A stretch of 40,548 nucleotides of DNA, from the IMG/VR virus record IMGVR_UViG_3300010412_000033, positions 1 to 40,548 of that record, one strand, 5' to 3'. This DNA comes from a virus. The notes under the pieces were generated by a model. The model was given only the letters and a program-made list of their open reading frames with translations. It was not told the origin of the DNA and ran no database searches. A program made the position numbers and the translations under genes. Position 1 is the first letter of the stretch, and every line of letters starts with the position of its first letter. Positions 1 through 8,883 of the stretch are shown piece by piece.

Positions 1-144
1 GCCAGGGTTTCAGCGTCAAGTTGACTAAAGTTGTTTTCAGTAGTAACAACCTGAGGATCGAAGTCCGTTAGGTCCAGCGTCTCGGCATCCAACGCCGAAA
101 TATTCTTTTCCGTGGTAACGATTACTGGATCGTTATCAGACAGG
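1..144. repeat. Terminal overlap, copy 1 (circular contig)
   Basis: These 144 bases are identical to the last 144 bases of the window (40405-40548). The reading frame of the long tail-protein gene runs through the junction without a shift, so the simplest reading is a circular assembly of 40,404 unique bases. The overlap is exactly two units of the 72-bp repeat that the gene is built from, so a collapsed or mis-joined repeat array is also possible. It says nothing firm about the physical ends of the virion DNA. Confidence 0.95.
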
Positions 145-743
145 GATAAAGTAGCCCCCGGCAGCTGGGCAAAGTTATTGGCCGCTGTTACCGCCTGTGG
201 AGCATAATTCGTTATGGTAAGGGTTTCAGACTCAATCTGACTGATATTGTTCTCAGTCGTCGTAATCTGAGGAGCGAACGCCGCAAGAGCCACAGACGCA
301 GCTGCCAATAGCGCGATGTTCTTTTCTGTTGTGACCGCCTGTGGGTCATTGGCCGCTAGGCCCAACGTTTCTGCGTCTAGGGCCGCAATATTCTTTTCTG
401 TTGTGACCGCTTGTGGGTCGAAATCAGCCAGGTCCAATGTCTCAGCATCAAGCTGTGACTGGTTGTTGTTAGACGTGACTGCCTGTGGGTCAAAACCCGT
501 TAAGTCCAGCGTCTCGGCATCTAACTGGCTATAGTTATTTTCAGAAGTTACCGCCTGTGGGCTATAAGCCGTTAGATCAAGAGTCTCAGCATCCAGTTGG
601 CTAATGTTATTGTCAGTAGTGACAGCCTGGGGGTTATAGTCCGTTAGGCTAAGAGTCTCAGCCGGAAGTTGTGAAGTCTCCCCTGCCTCCGAAACCTCGA
701 CAGTCGGGGCATAGGTAGTTACAGTTAAATCATCAGACGGTAA
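1..743 (-). repeat. 72-bp coding repeats, first part (9 units plus one in the overlap)
   Basis: Translated on the minus strand, this stretch is a tandem series of units of about 24 aa (72 bp). The shared pattern is LDAETLDL, two variable residues, YDPQ, one variable residue, VTTENN, one variable residue, SQ. Units differ by substitutions and a few end insertions, so the array is diverged rather than freshly amplified. The array continues at 39228-40548; I count 26 units in all. Confidence 0.9.
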
Positions 744-2501
744 GTTAACCTGATTCGGATCATTAAGCAATACCGCATGAAAATAAGCACTGAAAGCACC
801 ATAAGCTGGTCGGACGTAAGAAATACCAAGATAACGGCCCTTGAATAGGTCCGGGCCTTCCCAGGTATAGATGTTAGCGTCGACTCGCGTCGCTGTTATG
901 CCATCTTGAAGTTCTGTTCCCGTTCCAAAACTTACAGCTTCATTAGTCGAAAGGGCATAATAGAGGTCTTGATCCGTGGTAGGGGCACTACCACCGCCAG
1001 AATAGGTAAAATAAATATTACCATCTGCTGAATCGTAATTTAGATAGAAGTCCTGTGTAACGGGATCAGGGTCGATGACATTGGAATTTTCATCACCAAC
1101 TGCAAGATCACCATTACCATCCTCTGTCCCCCGCATTATTGTGGCTCTGTTGATAGACGCAACATTCCACACAATTGGTAAGGCAATTCGTTGAGTAGAA
1201 CCATCTACCCACGTTATCGGTCTCTTGGAAAAAGCAAGGCCAGTGGGACCATTGGTAATTTCCCAATTGGTCCCATATCCACCGACAGTGGTGGATAGGC
1301 TATTACTTGAATCTAGGGTCCTGCCTTCAATCGCAGCGAAGCTTGTTTGCGGATCTTCTTTTACATCCGTAATGCCCCACATAATGTGGCATTCATCATT
1401 GGGGGCCATGACGCATTGGGGGATGCCATAGCTGAAACCACCACCAGCGTCCAAAGCAATGTTATTAGTCCAACTACCCCCAGTACTGCGACGGGCATAA
1501 TCAACTCGACATCGATCGCCACCCTTAACGGTATCCTCAGGACCGTTATATGTTACAATTACTTCACCATTACTACGAACAGCGACATCGCACCAAGAAA
1601 CTCCGTTCTGGGCGAAGCCAACCATGTAGACACCTTCAAGGCTGGTGGTGACCCACTGGTTGGTGGACATGTTGAATTGGCCATACTCAACATACCATGC
1701 GCCTCCACCACTTCGCCACGTTAATGCTATGTGGATAAGGGTTCCATCGCTGACAGATGAAACCATGCCGTAGGTGTCGTAAGCAATGTTAGGACTCGGC
1801 TGACCTATGGACCTTAAGGTCCAAGTTACGCCGTTGTTGGTAGAGCCATAGACCCGAAGTTGGCCACTACTATTTTGGGCGGTTACTTGGAATAGGGATT
1901 TGCCATCCGACCTAATGTGTGGTGGATTATTGCCATATACCTTGAAGTGTGCATTAGGAAAACTAATCGGTGCCGGTAAGCCTACGTGGTAATATACTTT
2001 GATCTGAACGTAGTCAACCAGAACATTACCAGGATTTCCAGTACCGGAAACAGGGGAAATTACAAAACCAACGTCCGCGTCAGTCAGGTCATCGCGTTCT
2101 AAGTTTGTGTTCCATAAGTCCCATGGCCCACCGGCAATTTCAGTGGCTATAAAGTTAATCGATGGATAGTCAGCGGCTTTGTTGTCGCCGGTCATGATGC
2201 CAAAGCGATTAACCATTCTAACTACGTCCCAGGCGCAACCGGTCGACGCGCTAGAACTGCGATAATCGCCTATACGAACTTCGAAGCCATCAATAATGGC
2301 ATTGGTCGGGATGCCGCTAAAATCAAAGTTTGACGCACGTAATCCGTAGCCAACCTGCCCTGAACCGGTAAACGGCCAACTGGCATTTAAGCCGTTATCA
2401 GTGGCCGCGTTACCCGGATCTGTGACATCGATCGTGGGGGTGTTACCAGCGTCGTATGTCGCGCTAAGGGTTCCAGCTGTTAACCAACCAGTATCAGCCA
2501 T
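1..2501 (-). CDS. Repeat-rich tail protein with sialidase-like region, N-terminal part (continues at 40404)
   Basis: This gene starts at the ATG at 2501, which overlaps the stop of the upstream gene (TAATG). It runs to position 1 and continues on the circle from 40404 to 39225, giving 1226 aa in one frame. Residues 1-170 are a beta-rich domain rich in Gly, Asp and Thr that starts MADTGWLTAGTLSATYD. Residues of about 190-580 look like beta-propeller blades: STNNGVTW at 220-227 fits an Asp-box (BNR) motif, and phrases such as VRSNGEVIVTYN and SADGNIYFTYS recur. From about position 743 downward the protein is made only of 24-aa repeats of the type LDAETLDL..YDPQ.VTTE. Glycan binding or cleavage at the host surface is an inference; I see no proven catalytic triad. 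Its place after the tail adaptor genes supports a tail or receptor-contact role. Confidence 0.8.
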   Translation of the reverse strand, partial: MADTGWLTAGTLSATYDAGNTPTIDVTDPGNAATDNGLNASWPFTGSGQVGYGLRASNFDFSGIPTNAIIDGFEVRIGDYRSSSASTGCAWDVVRMVNRFGIMTGDNKAADYPSINFIATEIAGGPWDLWNTNLERDDLTDADVGFVISPVSGTGNPGNVLVDYVQIKVYYHVGLPAPISFPNAHFKVYGNNPPHIRSDGKSLFQVTAQNSSGQLRVYGSTNNGVTWTLRSIGQPSPNIAYDTYGMVSSVSDGTLIHIALTWRSGGGAWYVEYGQFNMSTNQWVTTSLEGVYMVGFAQNGVSWCDVAVRSNGEVIVTYNGPEDTVKGGDRCRVDYARRSTGGSWTNNIALDAGGGFSYGIPQCVMAPNDECHIMWGITDVKEDPQTSFAAIEGRTLDSSNSLSTTVGGYGTNWEITNGPTGLAFSKRPITWVDGSTQRIALPIVWNVASINRATIMRGTEDGNGDLAVGDENSNVIDPDPVTQDFYLNYDSADGNIYFTYSGGGSAPTTDQDLYYALSTNEAVSFGTGTELQDGITATRVDANIYTWEGPDLFKGRYLGISYVRPAYGAFSAYFHAVLLNDPNQVNLPSDDLTVTTYAPTVEVSEAGETSQLPAETLSLTDYNPQAVTTDNNISQLDAETLDLTAYSPQAVTSENNYSQLDAETLDLTGFDPQAVTSNNNQSQLDAETLDLADFDPQAVTTEKNIAALDAETLGLAANDPQAVTTEKNIALLAAASVALAAFAPQITTTENNISQIESETLTITNYAPQAVTAANNFAQLPGATLSLSDNDPVIVTTEKNISALDAETLDLTDFDPQVVTTENNFSQLDAETL

Positions 2502-3196
2502 TATGGACCACCGAGATAAGGTGCACCATTAGTACCGATAACCTCGGCACCGGTCAGAGTTTGCAGCTCTTGCATGGTGCGGGTGGGTTGGCCATCGGTC
2601 ATGTAAATTACCCGTTGAGTCCCGGCGAATAGATTCAAAGCATTGTTTATTTGTATGATTTCCTGATCGGTGGTATTCTCGTCGATCATGTCTTCAACAA
2701 TACATACCGTGGGCCAACCACCCAACGCAGCACGAATGTTGCCGCGAGACTGATTGGTCTGCATATCCTCATTTAGGATAATGACGTTCGACCGGGGCTG
2801 GAAATCGCAAACCCCGGCTAATATGGCGGCTCCTTGTCCAGAGTCTGGATCTCGGCCACCGGCTATAATAGCCGCTCTTATATCTGCTTCTTCGGTATTG
2901 TCTTTCTCAGCATGGACATAATCACTTATGTCAATACCCACAGTGGTGCAGCCCGTCTCAGCGATAAATGCCTCAACACCCCAACCGAAGCCAGCACCCA
3001 CAATGAGTACCGACTCGGTTGGGGCAATGTTGAGGACAGGCGCACACTTGGCCCACCTTTCAGCAAGGATAGGGGCCATGCTGTATTTATGGTAGTTAAT
3101 CCATACAGGCTCTTGGCCCTCAGTTTCCCCACCAAAGTACCGACTAATGCGGAACCGATACAGCAGATCGTATTCGGCTTTCGTATACCCGGCCAC
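2501..3196 (-). CDS. SAM-dependent methyltransferase-like protein in the tail operon
   Basis: A 231-aa protein starting at GTG (3196). Residues 63-73 (VLIVGAGFGWG) match motif I of class I SAM-dependent methyltransferases, and the acidic residue expected at the end of strand two is D89 in VGIDIS. The rest has alternating strand and helix segments as in a Rossmann fold (VIILNEDMQ, TVCIVEDMI). The substrate cannot be read from the sequence. It lies between a small structural gene (6 bases away) and the long repeat tail protein, which it overlaps by one base, so it is made late with the tail. It may modify a virion protein, or be a degenerate fold with a structural role. The fold is fairly clear and the activity is unproven. 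Confidence 0.6.
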   Translation of the reverse strand: MAGYTKAEYDLLYRFRISRYFGGETEGQEPVWINYHKYSMAPILAERWAKCAPVLNIAPTESVLIVGAGFGWGVEAFIAETGCTTVGIDISDYVHAEKDNTEEADIRAAIIAGGRDPDSGQGAAILAGVCDFQPRSNVIILNEDMQTNQSRGNIRAALGGWPTVCIVEDMIDENTTDQEIIQINNALNLFAGTQRVIYMTDGQPTRTMQELQTLTGAEVIGTNGAPYLGGP

Positions 3197-3201
3197 TCAA
3201 C

Positions 3202-3660
3202 TTACGTCTCGCCACCACTCAGTTCGTAGTAACCGCTAGCGTTGACCTGGATCGTCAGCGTATTGGTATCCGTTGTGGTTACGTCTGCCGGGGTATTGTC
3301 CAGCAAGCCGTAGAAGCACAGCGGGTCAAGCGGTGAAGTCGGCGTGTCGTCGAAAACCCACCAGTAACGCGCTACGATAGAACCACCTGAAGCGGTGAAT
3401 ACTGGGTTATCGGAGTCGAAACGCCACGTACCAGCAACCGGCTCGGTGAGCGCAACCGTGGTCAGCGTCTGACGAGCGTAACCGTTACCAGTTACCTCGT
3501 TTGTGATGTTGGCCAGAACTTCGTGGGCCGAACGGTCCGGAACATACGTCGAGGTCGAAAGACCGCAGATAAACGTATCGTTATCGAGGTCCATGGTTCC
3601 GTTCTGGATATCGCGCTTGAACGAATCATAGACAATGAGAGTGCCAGTAGTTGTTGCCAT
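3202..3660 (-). CDS. Small phage structural protein of unknown role
   Basis: A 152-aa beta-rich acidic protein with no Cys cluster or membrane segment. The N-terminal pattern LIVYDSFKRDIQNGTMDLDNDTFICGL resembles a phage family in which a short body is made with the tail genes (pattern LYDSFK..l..G..dfd.D.ikv.L). The exact function in that family is not known to me. Its start ATG overlaps the stop of the preceding 81-aa gene by one base. A minor virion or adaptor protein is the most likely role from its position between the fibre adaptor and the methyltransferase-like gene. Confidence 0.6.
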   Translation of the reverse strand: MATTTGTLIVYDSFKRDIQNGTMDLDNDTFICGLSTSTYVPDRSAHEVLANITNEVTGNGYARQTLTTVALTEPVAGTWRFDSDNPVFTASGGSIVARYWWVFDDTPTSPLDPLCFYGLLDNTPADVTTTDTNTLTIQVNASGYYELSGGET

Positions 3661-3905
3661 TAAAATTTCCTCAGTTTAGTTACATCAGAATCGATCATTG
3701 TTGCCCCGTCCCATTGGTGCGCCCAAGCCCACGTTTCCGCAGCCTTGTCTTTCATTACCCCGAAAGGAGCGGACAGGATCAATTGCTCCTCAGGCGGCAT
3801 TTTGTCAATAGCTTCCCGATCTTTTGGCGTGAGTAAAATAGCAATGGCTTGCTTGGTTGAGTCAAACTCAAGTGTTATATCGTTATGTTTTATTTTGACT
3901 AACAT
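3660..3905 (-). CDS. Hypothetical 81-aa protein in the tail operon
   Basis: I do not recognise this protein. It is 81 aa, has no membrane segment or signal, and ends with a Trp-rich stretch (AETWAWAHQWDG). The start overlaps the stop of the upstream adaptor gene by one base (TAATG), and its own stop overlaps the next start, so it is translationally coupled in the late operon. This coupling, rather than homology, is the support for it being a real gene. Confidence 0.6.
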   Translation of the reverse strand: MLVKIKHNDITLEFDSTKQAIAILLTPKDREAIDKMPPEEQLILSAPFGVMKDKAAETWAWAHQWDGATMIDSDVTKLRKF

Positions 3906-4591
3906 TACAGGTCCTCTTTATATCTTATAGTTATATGCAGGTCAAGGACTGTACCGCTTTGGGCCGTAGTCTCTAACCATACCCAGGAACCGGCTGGGAT
4001 CGTGGCGTTATCGAACACCGTTACTTTATCGCCCGTAGTTACATCAGTTGTAGTAGTACCTCCCACCACAATCTCTGATCCTACGGCACTTCTATCTGGG
4101 CCATACCTAAAGGTCCAGGTTACTGATGGGGTGGATACCCCGTTCAATACAGCTGCCAATTCGTAAATGGTAAGAGCCACCGGGGTGTAGAAGATCGTAA
4201 CATCTTCAGCGCCGCTTGGTGTCTCAACCGTTACCGATTTTGATTTGGCAGCAGTATCCTTTGTCAAATCCTGCAGGGCCATGGTCAGCTTGTCTAGAGC
4301 AAACTCGTGGGTTTCTGAATCAAATGGCCCATACCTTGTGTAGTCATTTTCCTGGGTAATTGGCACGTTACGCGCCAACACTATCTGTTGGCCGTTTGGT
4401 GGTGCTACTAAGTAGTCAACCGATCCACCGGGGGCGATATCCTGATTGCCGTTAAGCAAGATCTGGTCCAGGTTCGTATTGTACGATAAACTCAGCCAGT
4501 TCAGGTCGTCGACCCTAAAGCCAAACGCGAAGCTGGTGGTTACACCGTTGCCGAGGAATGTTACCTCAGATGCTATGTCTTGAACTGTCAT
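3905..4591 (-). CDS. Tail-fibre adaptor-type protein, paralogue A
   Basis: A 228-aa protein whose first 120 residues match the N-terminal attachment domain of T7-type tail fibres and related adaptors. Features include FAFGFRVDDLNWLSL, VAPPNGQQIVLARNVPITQE, DYTRYGPF, then an acidic/helical ALDKLTMALQDL. The same domain with the same order is found at 38523-39215, so the genome carries two copies. The C-terminal half here (from about residue 125) is different, beta-rich, and probably joins to a partner protein. Its start overlaps the stop of the largest internal virion gene by four bases (ATGA). It is likely to attach to the tail tube and carry the next proteins in the operon. Confidence 0.75.
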   Translation of the reverse strand: MTVQDIASEVTFLGNGVTTSFAFGFRVDDLNWLSLSYNTNLDQILLNGNQDIAPGGSVDYLVAPPNGQQIVLARNVPITQENDYTRYGPFDSETHEFALDKLTMALQDLTKDTAAKSKSVTVETPSGAEDVTIFYTPVALTIYELAAVLNGVSTPSVTWTFRYGPDRSAVGSEIVVGGTTTTDVTTGDKVTVFDNATIPAGSWVWLETTAQSGTVLDLHITIRYKEDL

Positions 4592-7500
4592 TGTCTAAAG
4601 AACTCCGGTCCTTCCTCACGTTCGCGAATATCGTACTGCGGCTTGTCATCCGGCACTGGGATATTCTGTCTACGAACCGCTCTGGCAATGTTCTTGTACT
4701 CTGGAATGGTGAATTCGTGGTGAATCATTACAGTTTCGCCATTCGGCAGCTTAAATGTATTGTTTTCGCCTGAGTGCTTCCTGAGCCAATCCAACATTTG
4801 CAGTCGACCCTGGGCGCTTCCGATAGATAGGGCCTTTCTAAGGGCCATATCACCCTCGGACCCGGGTCCGATGTTGTTATTGGCAACGAGCCTGTTCCAT
4901 GCTCCCTTCTTCATCAATTCCTGAACGGCGTTATGGCGGGCCTTACCCACTAACTCTACGTACTTATCGTAAACATACCCCCTACCATTGTCCATAGCAA
5001 ATAGGTCTATGAAATTACCAGTACCACCCGGCATTGCGATTCTCTTGTCCGGCTTGGTGGGGGCAATCCTGGCATAGGCTATAGCCATACTAGCCGCATC
5101 AACATCCTTCGAGTCTTTCATGTTGAATGGCACTAACCCACGTACATAGGCGTTGCCATAATAATTGACGATTTCGCCCTTCCAATCCCTTCTAGGCGGA
5201 ACTTCATCCGACAACCCGGGGGTTGCGTTCTTCATCTGGTTCACTATCTGTGTCCCGATGTCGGGACTAGTGGTACTGCGTACTGACTCATCCGTTACCC
5301 TACGGATGTCACGTAGCAGATTAGGTACGACCATGGAATTAATCGTACTTGCCATGATCGATTGGCTTCGTCCAGTTTCCTTGGCCTGGATCGCCGTAAT
5401 TGTGTCTGCGACAGTAGACATAAATGACTCATCGATCATGTTATCGGCTAGGTACAGTAATCCTGCCCCCACCCAACCGATTTGATCCTCTTCTTTGGCT
5501 TCATGATTTAGAGTCATGTAGTCTAGAATAGAGGCTATTATATTCAGCGCTCTGCCACCCGGAGCGGCTCTTGCGGTATCAACCCACGTATCACCAATCT
5601 TAATCGAATTCGGTTGCCACCCGGCAGCTTTCCAGGCTTCCACCTCTTCCCAATTAACCGGGCCAGTACCACTGATTCGGCCTTCCTGATGTAGCTGATA
5701 AACAGTATACCATATGCCTACGGCTGCTGTCAATTTTGCTAAAGCTTCTTGACGAGCCACCGGGTCTTTGCCGATGATGTCCCTGTAAGTACGCTGCATA
5801 CCGAATCCAGGGATTACCGCATTCAACCCGGTCATTTCAACTGAGTAGCTAATTAGATTGGCCGGGGTCCGAATGAACGGCATCAGCATGTTTGACATGA
5901 GCGACTTGTCACGAAGCTGGATGCGGTTCAAGCCATCCGCCAAAACCCCAAAGATATTTTGGTATACATTGGGGTCATTGGTATACGTCATTTTGGCCGC
6001 GAAGTCCTTGGCATCCTGCATATCCCTAGGGGTAGCACTTTCCAGGGCCTCTTGGAACGCTTGGTCGAAATTCTTGCCCTCTTCAAGTTCCATACGTCTA
6101 GCCTTCCTAGCGGCAATGCCGTACATATGGGAATTGTAGTACTGATTCTTGAAGAAAGCATCCCCGGCCTCAAGCATACGGACCGGGGTAGTGCCCAATT
6201 TGCCAAATGAACTCTGTGGTACGTTAACCACGTCGTAGCGAAGGCCAAGTTCGTTCCAGACCTTACCCTCACCAATGTCACGGCCCAGGGCAATCTCCTT
6301 AGCGAGTCTTAGACTATCCATTGCACTCTGAAAGTGGGCCTGGATTTCCTTGGCGTACACATTGAACGTCCAGCGGCTGGCAGGGTCTAAATCTACCTTC
6401 GTTCCCGGGATCTTGGAGTATGCATATTTGGATGCATAGGCCACGTTATTGATCGCGCCACCTAGTGGGTTTACCAACAGGTGATGGTAAAGGCCAGATA
6501 CCGAGTTGCCCAGGAAGTTATAGAAGTGCGTCCTCCAACTGGACAGCATCAGGTTGTATCTGGTAATCAGAATGGCCGAAGCCACCCTGTTATCCCAAAG
6601 TGTTTGGTTTGCCTTAGCTACCTTCTGAGCCGCCGTTAAGTTTGCATCGCCACTCTGAATGGCTTCAAACATATTCATTATCGTGCGTTCAGTGTTAACC
6701 CGGCCACCACCGGCCCCAATGTCAGATCGAATGGCATCGGAGAAGTCGTAAATTTCTTTGGTTGGTCTGGTCTTTAGGATGTTCAGCTGTCGTGCGGCAT
6801 TGCCCGAGGTCCCATAGAACAAGTCTCGAGTGGCCATAAATGTAGCATGGGCCGAATTAAAGAAGGCCAAATCAGCGTCGTTAAGTCCGCCCTCAACGCG
6901 CATCTTTTGTTCCATCTTACGCACGAGTGCAGCCATGCCGTTAGCCTGGGCATTGTATGTATCCCGAAGCCACATTAGTTCCGCTGGGGTCCAATAACTG
7001 GTTTCACTCTTCTCTAGGATGTCAATGCCCATATCCTTCATGGACTTAACCAATTCTTGGTGGACCTTATGCGGAATTACCTGGTCCTTGAGGCGACGGG
7101 ATGTTACATCCTCCGCCATCTTAATAACCTGAGCCGCATCCTTACCGAACGGGTCCAATGACATCGGACCGGCCTGATTAGGGGCAGGAGACTTATCTAC
7201 TATGTCGAACTGGTTGCGACGAAGATTGACTTCCTCACCGGTCTTAAGGTTTACAGCTTTGTACCACCCGTAGTTGTTACGGGCATGAAGTTCGTACAGG
7301 CCAGAATCCTTAACATTTCGTACGGTAGACCCACGTGCATTTGGAGTACGAAGGACTACATCACCTCTTTGCAACTCATCCATTTCCAGGACTCGTTGCT
7401 TAAGCTTCTCGGACTCGGACATAGGCACAGGCTCAACCGGCTTACCACCGACTTGCCGCTGGGTATCGACCATTTTGGCCGTACCTTCAGCCTTCTCTAA

Positions 7501-8883
7501 AGCGTTAAATGCCCCTTCCGCCTCAGCTTTACTTTCCCAAGTACTCCACAGATTTCCTTCCCCATCGTATATCTCATAACGACCAGGCTTACCGGATTCG
7601 TGGTATACGGCCTCTAGGTCATTGGCAGCAGCACCCGGAACTTCATCCTTAGGCGGCTTGTAATTCTTGAGCATAGTCTCAATGAATTTATCAACGTCCA
7701 GATCGCCGGTTTCAGGGTCCCTAGGTATGTCCGGACCCTCTAGGCCCTTGAGCAGCATTTCTGTCATCGGATCACGCTTACCCTCGGCAGCGCTTGCCCT
7801 AGCAGAAGCTTCCAAGGATGTACGCAATTGTTCCTCGGTAAGATCAGATACCCTACGGGCTTGACCGCCCAACTGACGGGTTAGCTCTTTATCTGCACCA
7901 GCCAGTAGCTTATCAATATACCTACCGGCAATAGCACCGCCCCCACCGCCAAGCAACAGGCCAAGCGCACCACCAGCCGCCGCTGACAACCCGGCCTGGC
8001 CATAGTCAAGATCTTCTCTAGCACCGGCTTCTTGTTCGATGTTTTGTTTCGCAAGATCAAACCCTCCTGCCAGCATCGAACCCTCAGTAAGGCCAGCACC
8101 GCCGCCGATTAGGGCTAACTGCACCGCCTTCTTAAGGCCCGCTTTGGCGGTAGTCCTTGCTACTCCCTTAGCGGCGACGGAGCCAACCCCCGCGCCAAAA
8201 TAGGTAGTCGGATCAGTGCCGATATTAAGTAAAGCTTTGCCGAATTCCTTTGCGCCACCGTCCGAGTGGTCGTACATGTTCATTAGGTTCAGGAATGCTA
8301 GGGCCAGCTTAGGGTCATCCGCCGTAGTGACCTTCTTGGCATAAGCCATCGTAGCTATCAGATTCCAGTTGAACAGGCTCATCTGGTTAGCCGCCCAATC
8401 TGCAATCTCCTCGTCCGATGCCATAGTACCGGCTGGGCGATCGGTAAGTTCATAGAAAATCTTGGCGTTCTTGATCCACTCTGGATCGCGGACAATCTGG
8501 TCCGTGGTAGGCGGTTCGTAATTCTCCGCTTCCGCCTCCTTGGGCGGCATCCACATACCCTCTGGAGCCGCCATGGTCCCATCGTCGGCGGTATCCCCGG
8601 CCTCATCGGGACGGGTCTCCTCGTCATCGGGACCCCGACCCGGTGGGGTAGTAGCGATATCCCCTATCGGCACTCCCCCGATCAGCACATCAAGTTTTCC
8701 TTGCTGGGCCGCAGATTCCAGGTCCGTGAGGTGCATAAAGGTATCGAGAGCAGCTTCATCGGGAATCCGCTCATTTGGCATTGACTCCCGCCATTCGCTA
8801 TATTGGCGATCAACACCTACTGCTTGTAGCTGCTTTTCCTCTTCCTTTTGGCCTTCCGCAAGGAGTTCGTCTAATTGGCCCAT
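4588..8883 (-). CDS. Large internal virion (DNA ejection) protein, T7 gp16-like
   Basis: At 1431 aa this is the longest intact gene, third in the trio of 128, 565 and 1431 aa that sits where T7 has genes 14, 15 and 16. In T7 such proteins form the internal core and make the channel that carries DNA across the cell envelope. The first 150 residues are acidic and Pro-rich. Residues of about 245-325 hold two Gly/Ala-rich hydrophobic segments (VQLALIGGGAG, AAAGGALGLLLGGGGGAIAG) that could insert into a membrane. The remainder is mostly helical. I see no lysozyme motif of the kind found at the start of T7 gp16. It starts one base inside the stop of the 565-aa gene. The assignment rests on size and gene order more than on sequence. 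Confidence 0.75.
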   Translation of the reverse strand: MGQLDELLAEGQKEEEKQLQAVGVDRQYSEWRESMPNERIPDEAALDTFMHLTDLESAAQQGKLDVLIGGVPIGDIATTPPGRGPDDEETRPDEAGDTADDGTMAAPEGMWMPPKEAEAENYEPPTTDQIVRDPEWIKNAKIFYELTDRPAGTMASDEEIADWAANQMSLFNWNLIATMAYAKKVTTADDPKLALAFLNLMNMYDHSDGGAKEFGKALLNIGTDPTTYFGAGVGSVAAKGVARTTAKAGLKKAVQLALIGGGAGLTEGSMLAGGFDLAKQNIEQEAGAREDLDYGQAGLSAAAGGALGLLLGGGGGAIAGRYIDKLLAGADKELTRQLGGQARRVSDLTEEQLRTSLEASARASAAEGKRDPMTEMLLKGLEGPDIPRDPETGDLDVDKFIETMLKNYKPPKDEVPGAAANDLEAVYHESGKPGRYEIYDGEGNLWSTWESKAEAEGAFNALEKAEGTAKMVDTQRQVGGKPVEPVPMSESEKLKQRVLEMDELQRGDVVLRTPNARGSTVRNVKDSGLYELHARNNYGWYKAVNLKTGEEVNLRRNQFDIVDKSPAPNQAGPMSLDPFGKDAAQVIKMAEDVTSRRLKDQVIPHKVHQELVKSMKDMGIDILEKSETSYWTPAELMWLRDTYNAQANGMAALVRKMEQKMRVEGGLNDADLAFFNSAHATFMATRDLFYGTSGNAARQLNILKTRPTKEIYDFSDAIRSDIGAGGGRVNTERTIMNMFEAIQSGDANLTAAQKVAKANQTLWDNRVASAILITRYNLMLSSWRTHFYNFLGNSVSGLYHHLLVNPLGGAINNVAYASKYAYSKIPGTKVDLDPASRWTFNVYAKEIQAHFQSAMDSLRLAKEIALGRDIGEGKVWNELGLRYDVVNVPQSSFGKLGTTPVRMLEAGDAFFKNQYYNSHMYGIAARKARRMELEEGKNFDQAFQEALESATPRDMQDAKDFAAKMTYTNDPNVYQNIFGVLADGLNRIQLRDKSLMSNMLMPFIRTPANLISYSVEMTGLNAVIPGFGMQRTYRDIIGKDPVARQEALAKLTAAVGIWYTVYQLHQEGRISGTGPVNWEEVEAWKAAGWQPNSIKIGDTWVDTARAAPGGRALNIIASILDYMTLNHEAKEEDQIGWVGAGLLYLADNMIDESFMSTVADTITAIQAKETGRSQSIMASTINSMVVPNLLRDIRRVTDESVRSTTSPDIGTQIVNQMKNATPGLSDEVPPRRDWKGEIVNYYGNAYVRGLVPFNMKDSKDVDAASMAIAYARIAPTKPDKRIAMPGGTGNFIDLFAMDNGRGYVYDKYVELVGKARHNAVQELMKKGAWNRLVANNNIGPGSEGDMALRKALSIGSAQGRLQMLDWLRKHSGENNTFKLPNGETVMIHHEFTIPEYKNIARAVRRQNIPVPDDKPQYDIREREEGPEFFRQ

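Noticed and set aside
2834-3229. Plus-strand frame opposite the methyltransferase-like gene
   Set aside because: A shadow of a gene with clear motifs on the minus strand; no ribosome site.
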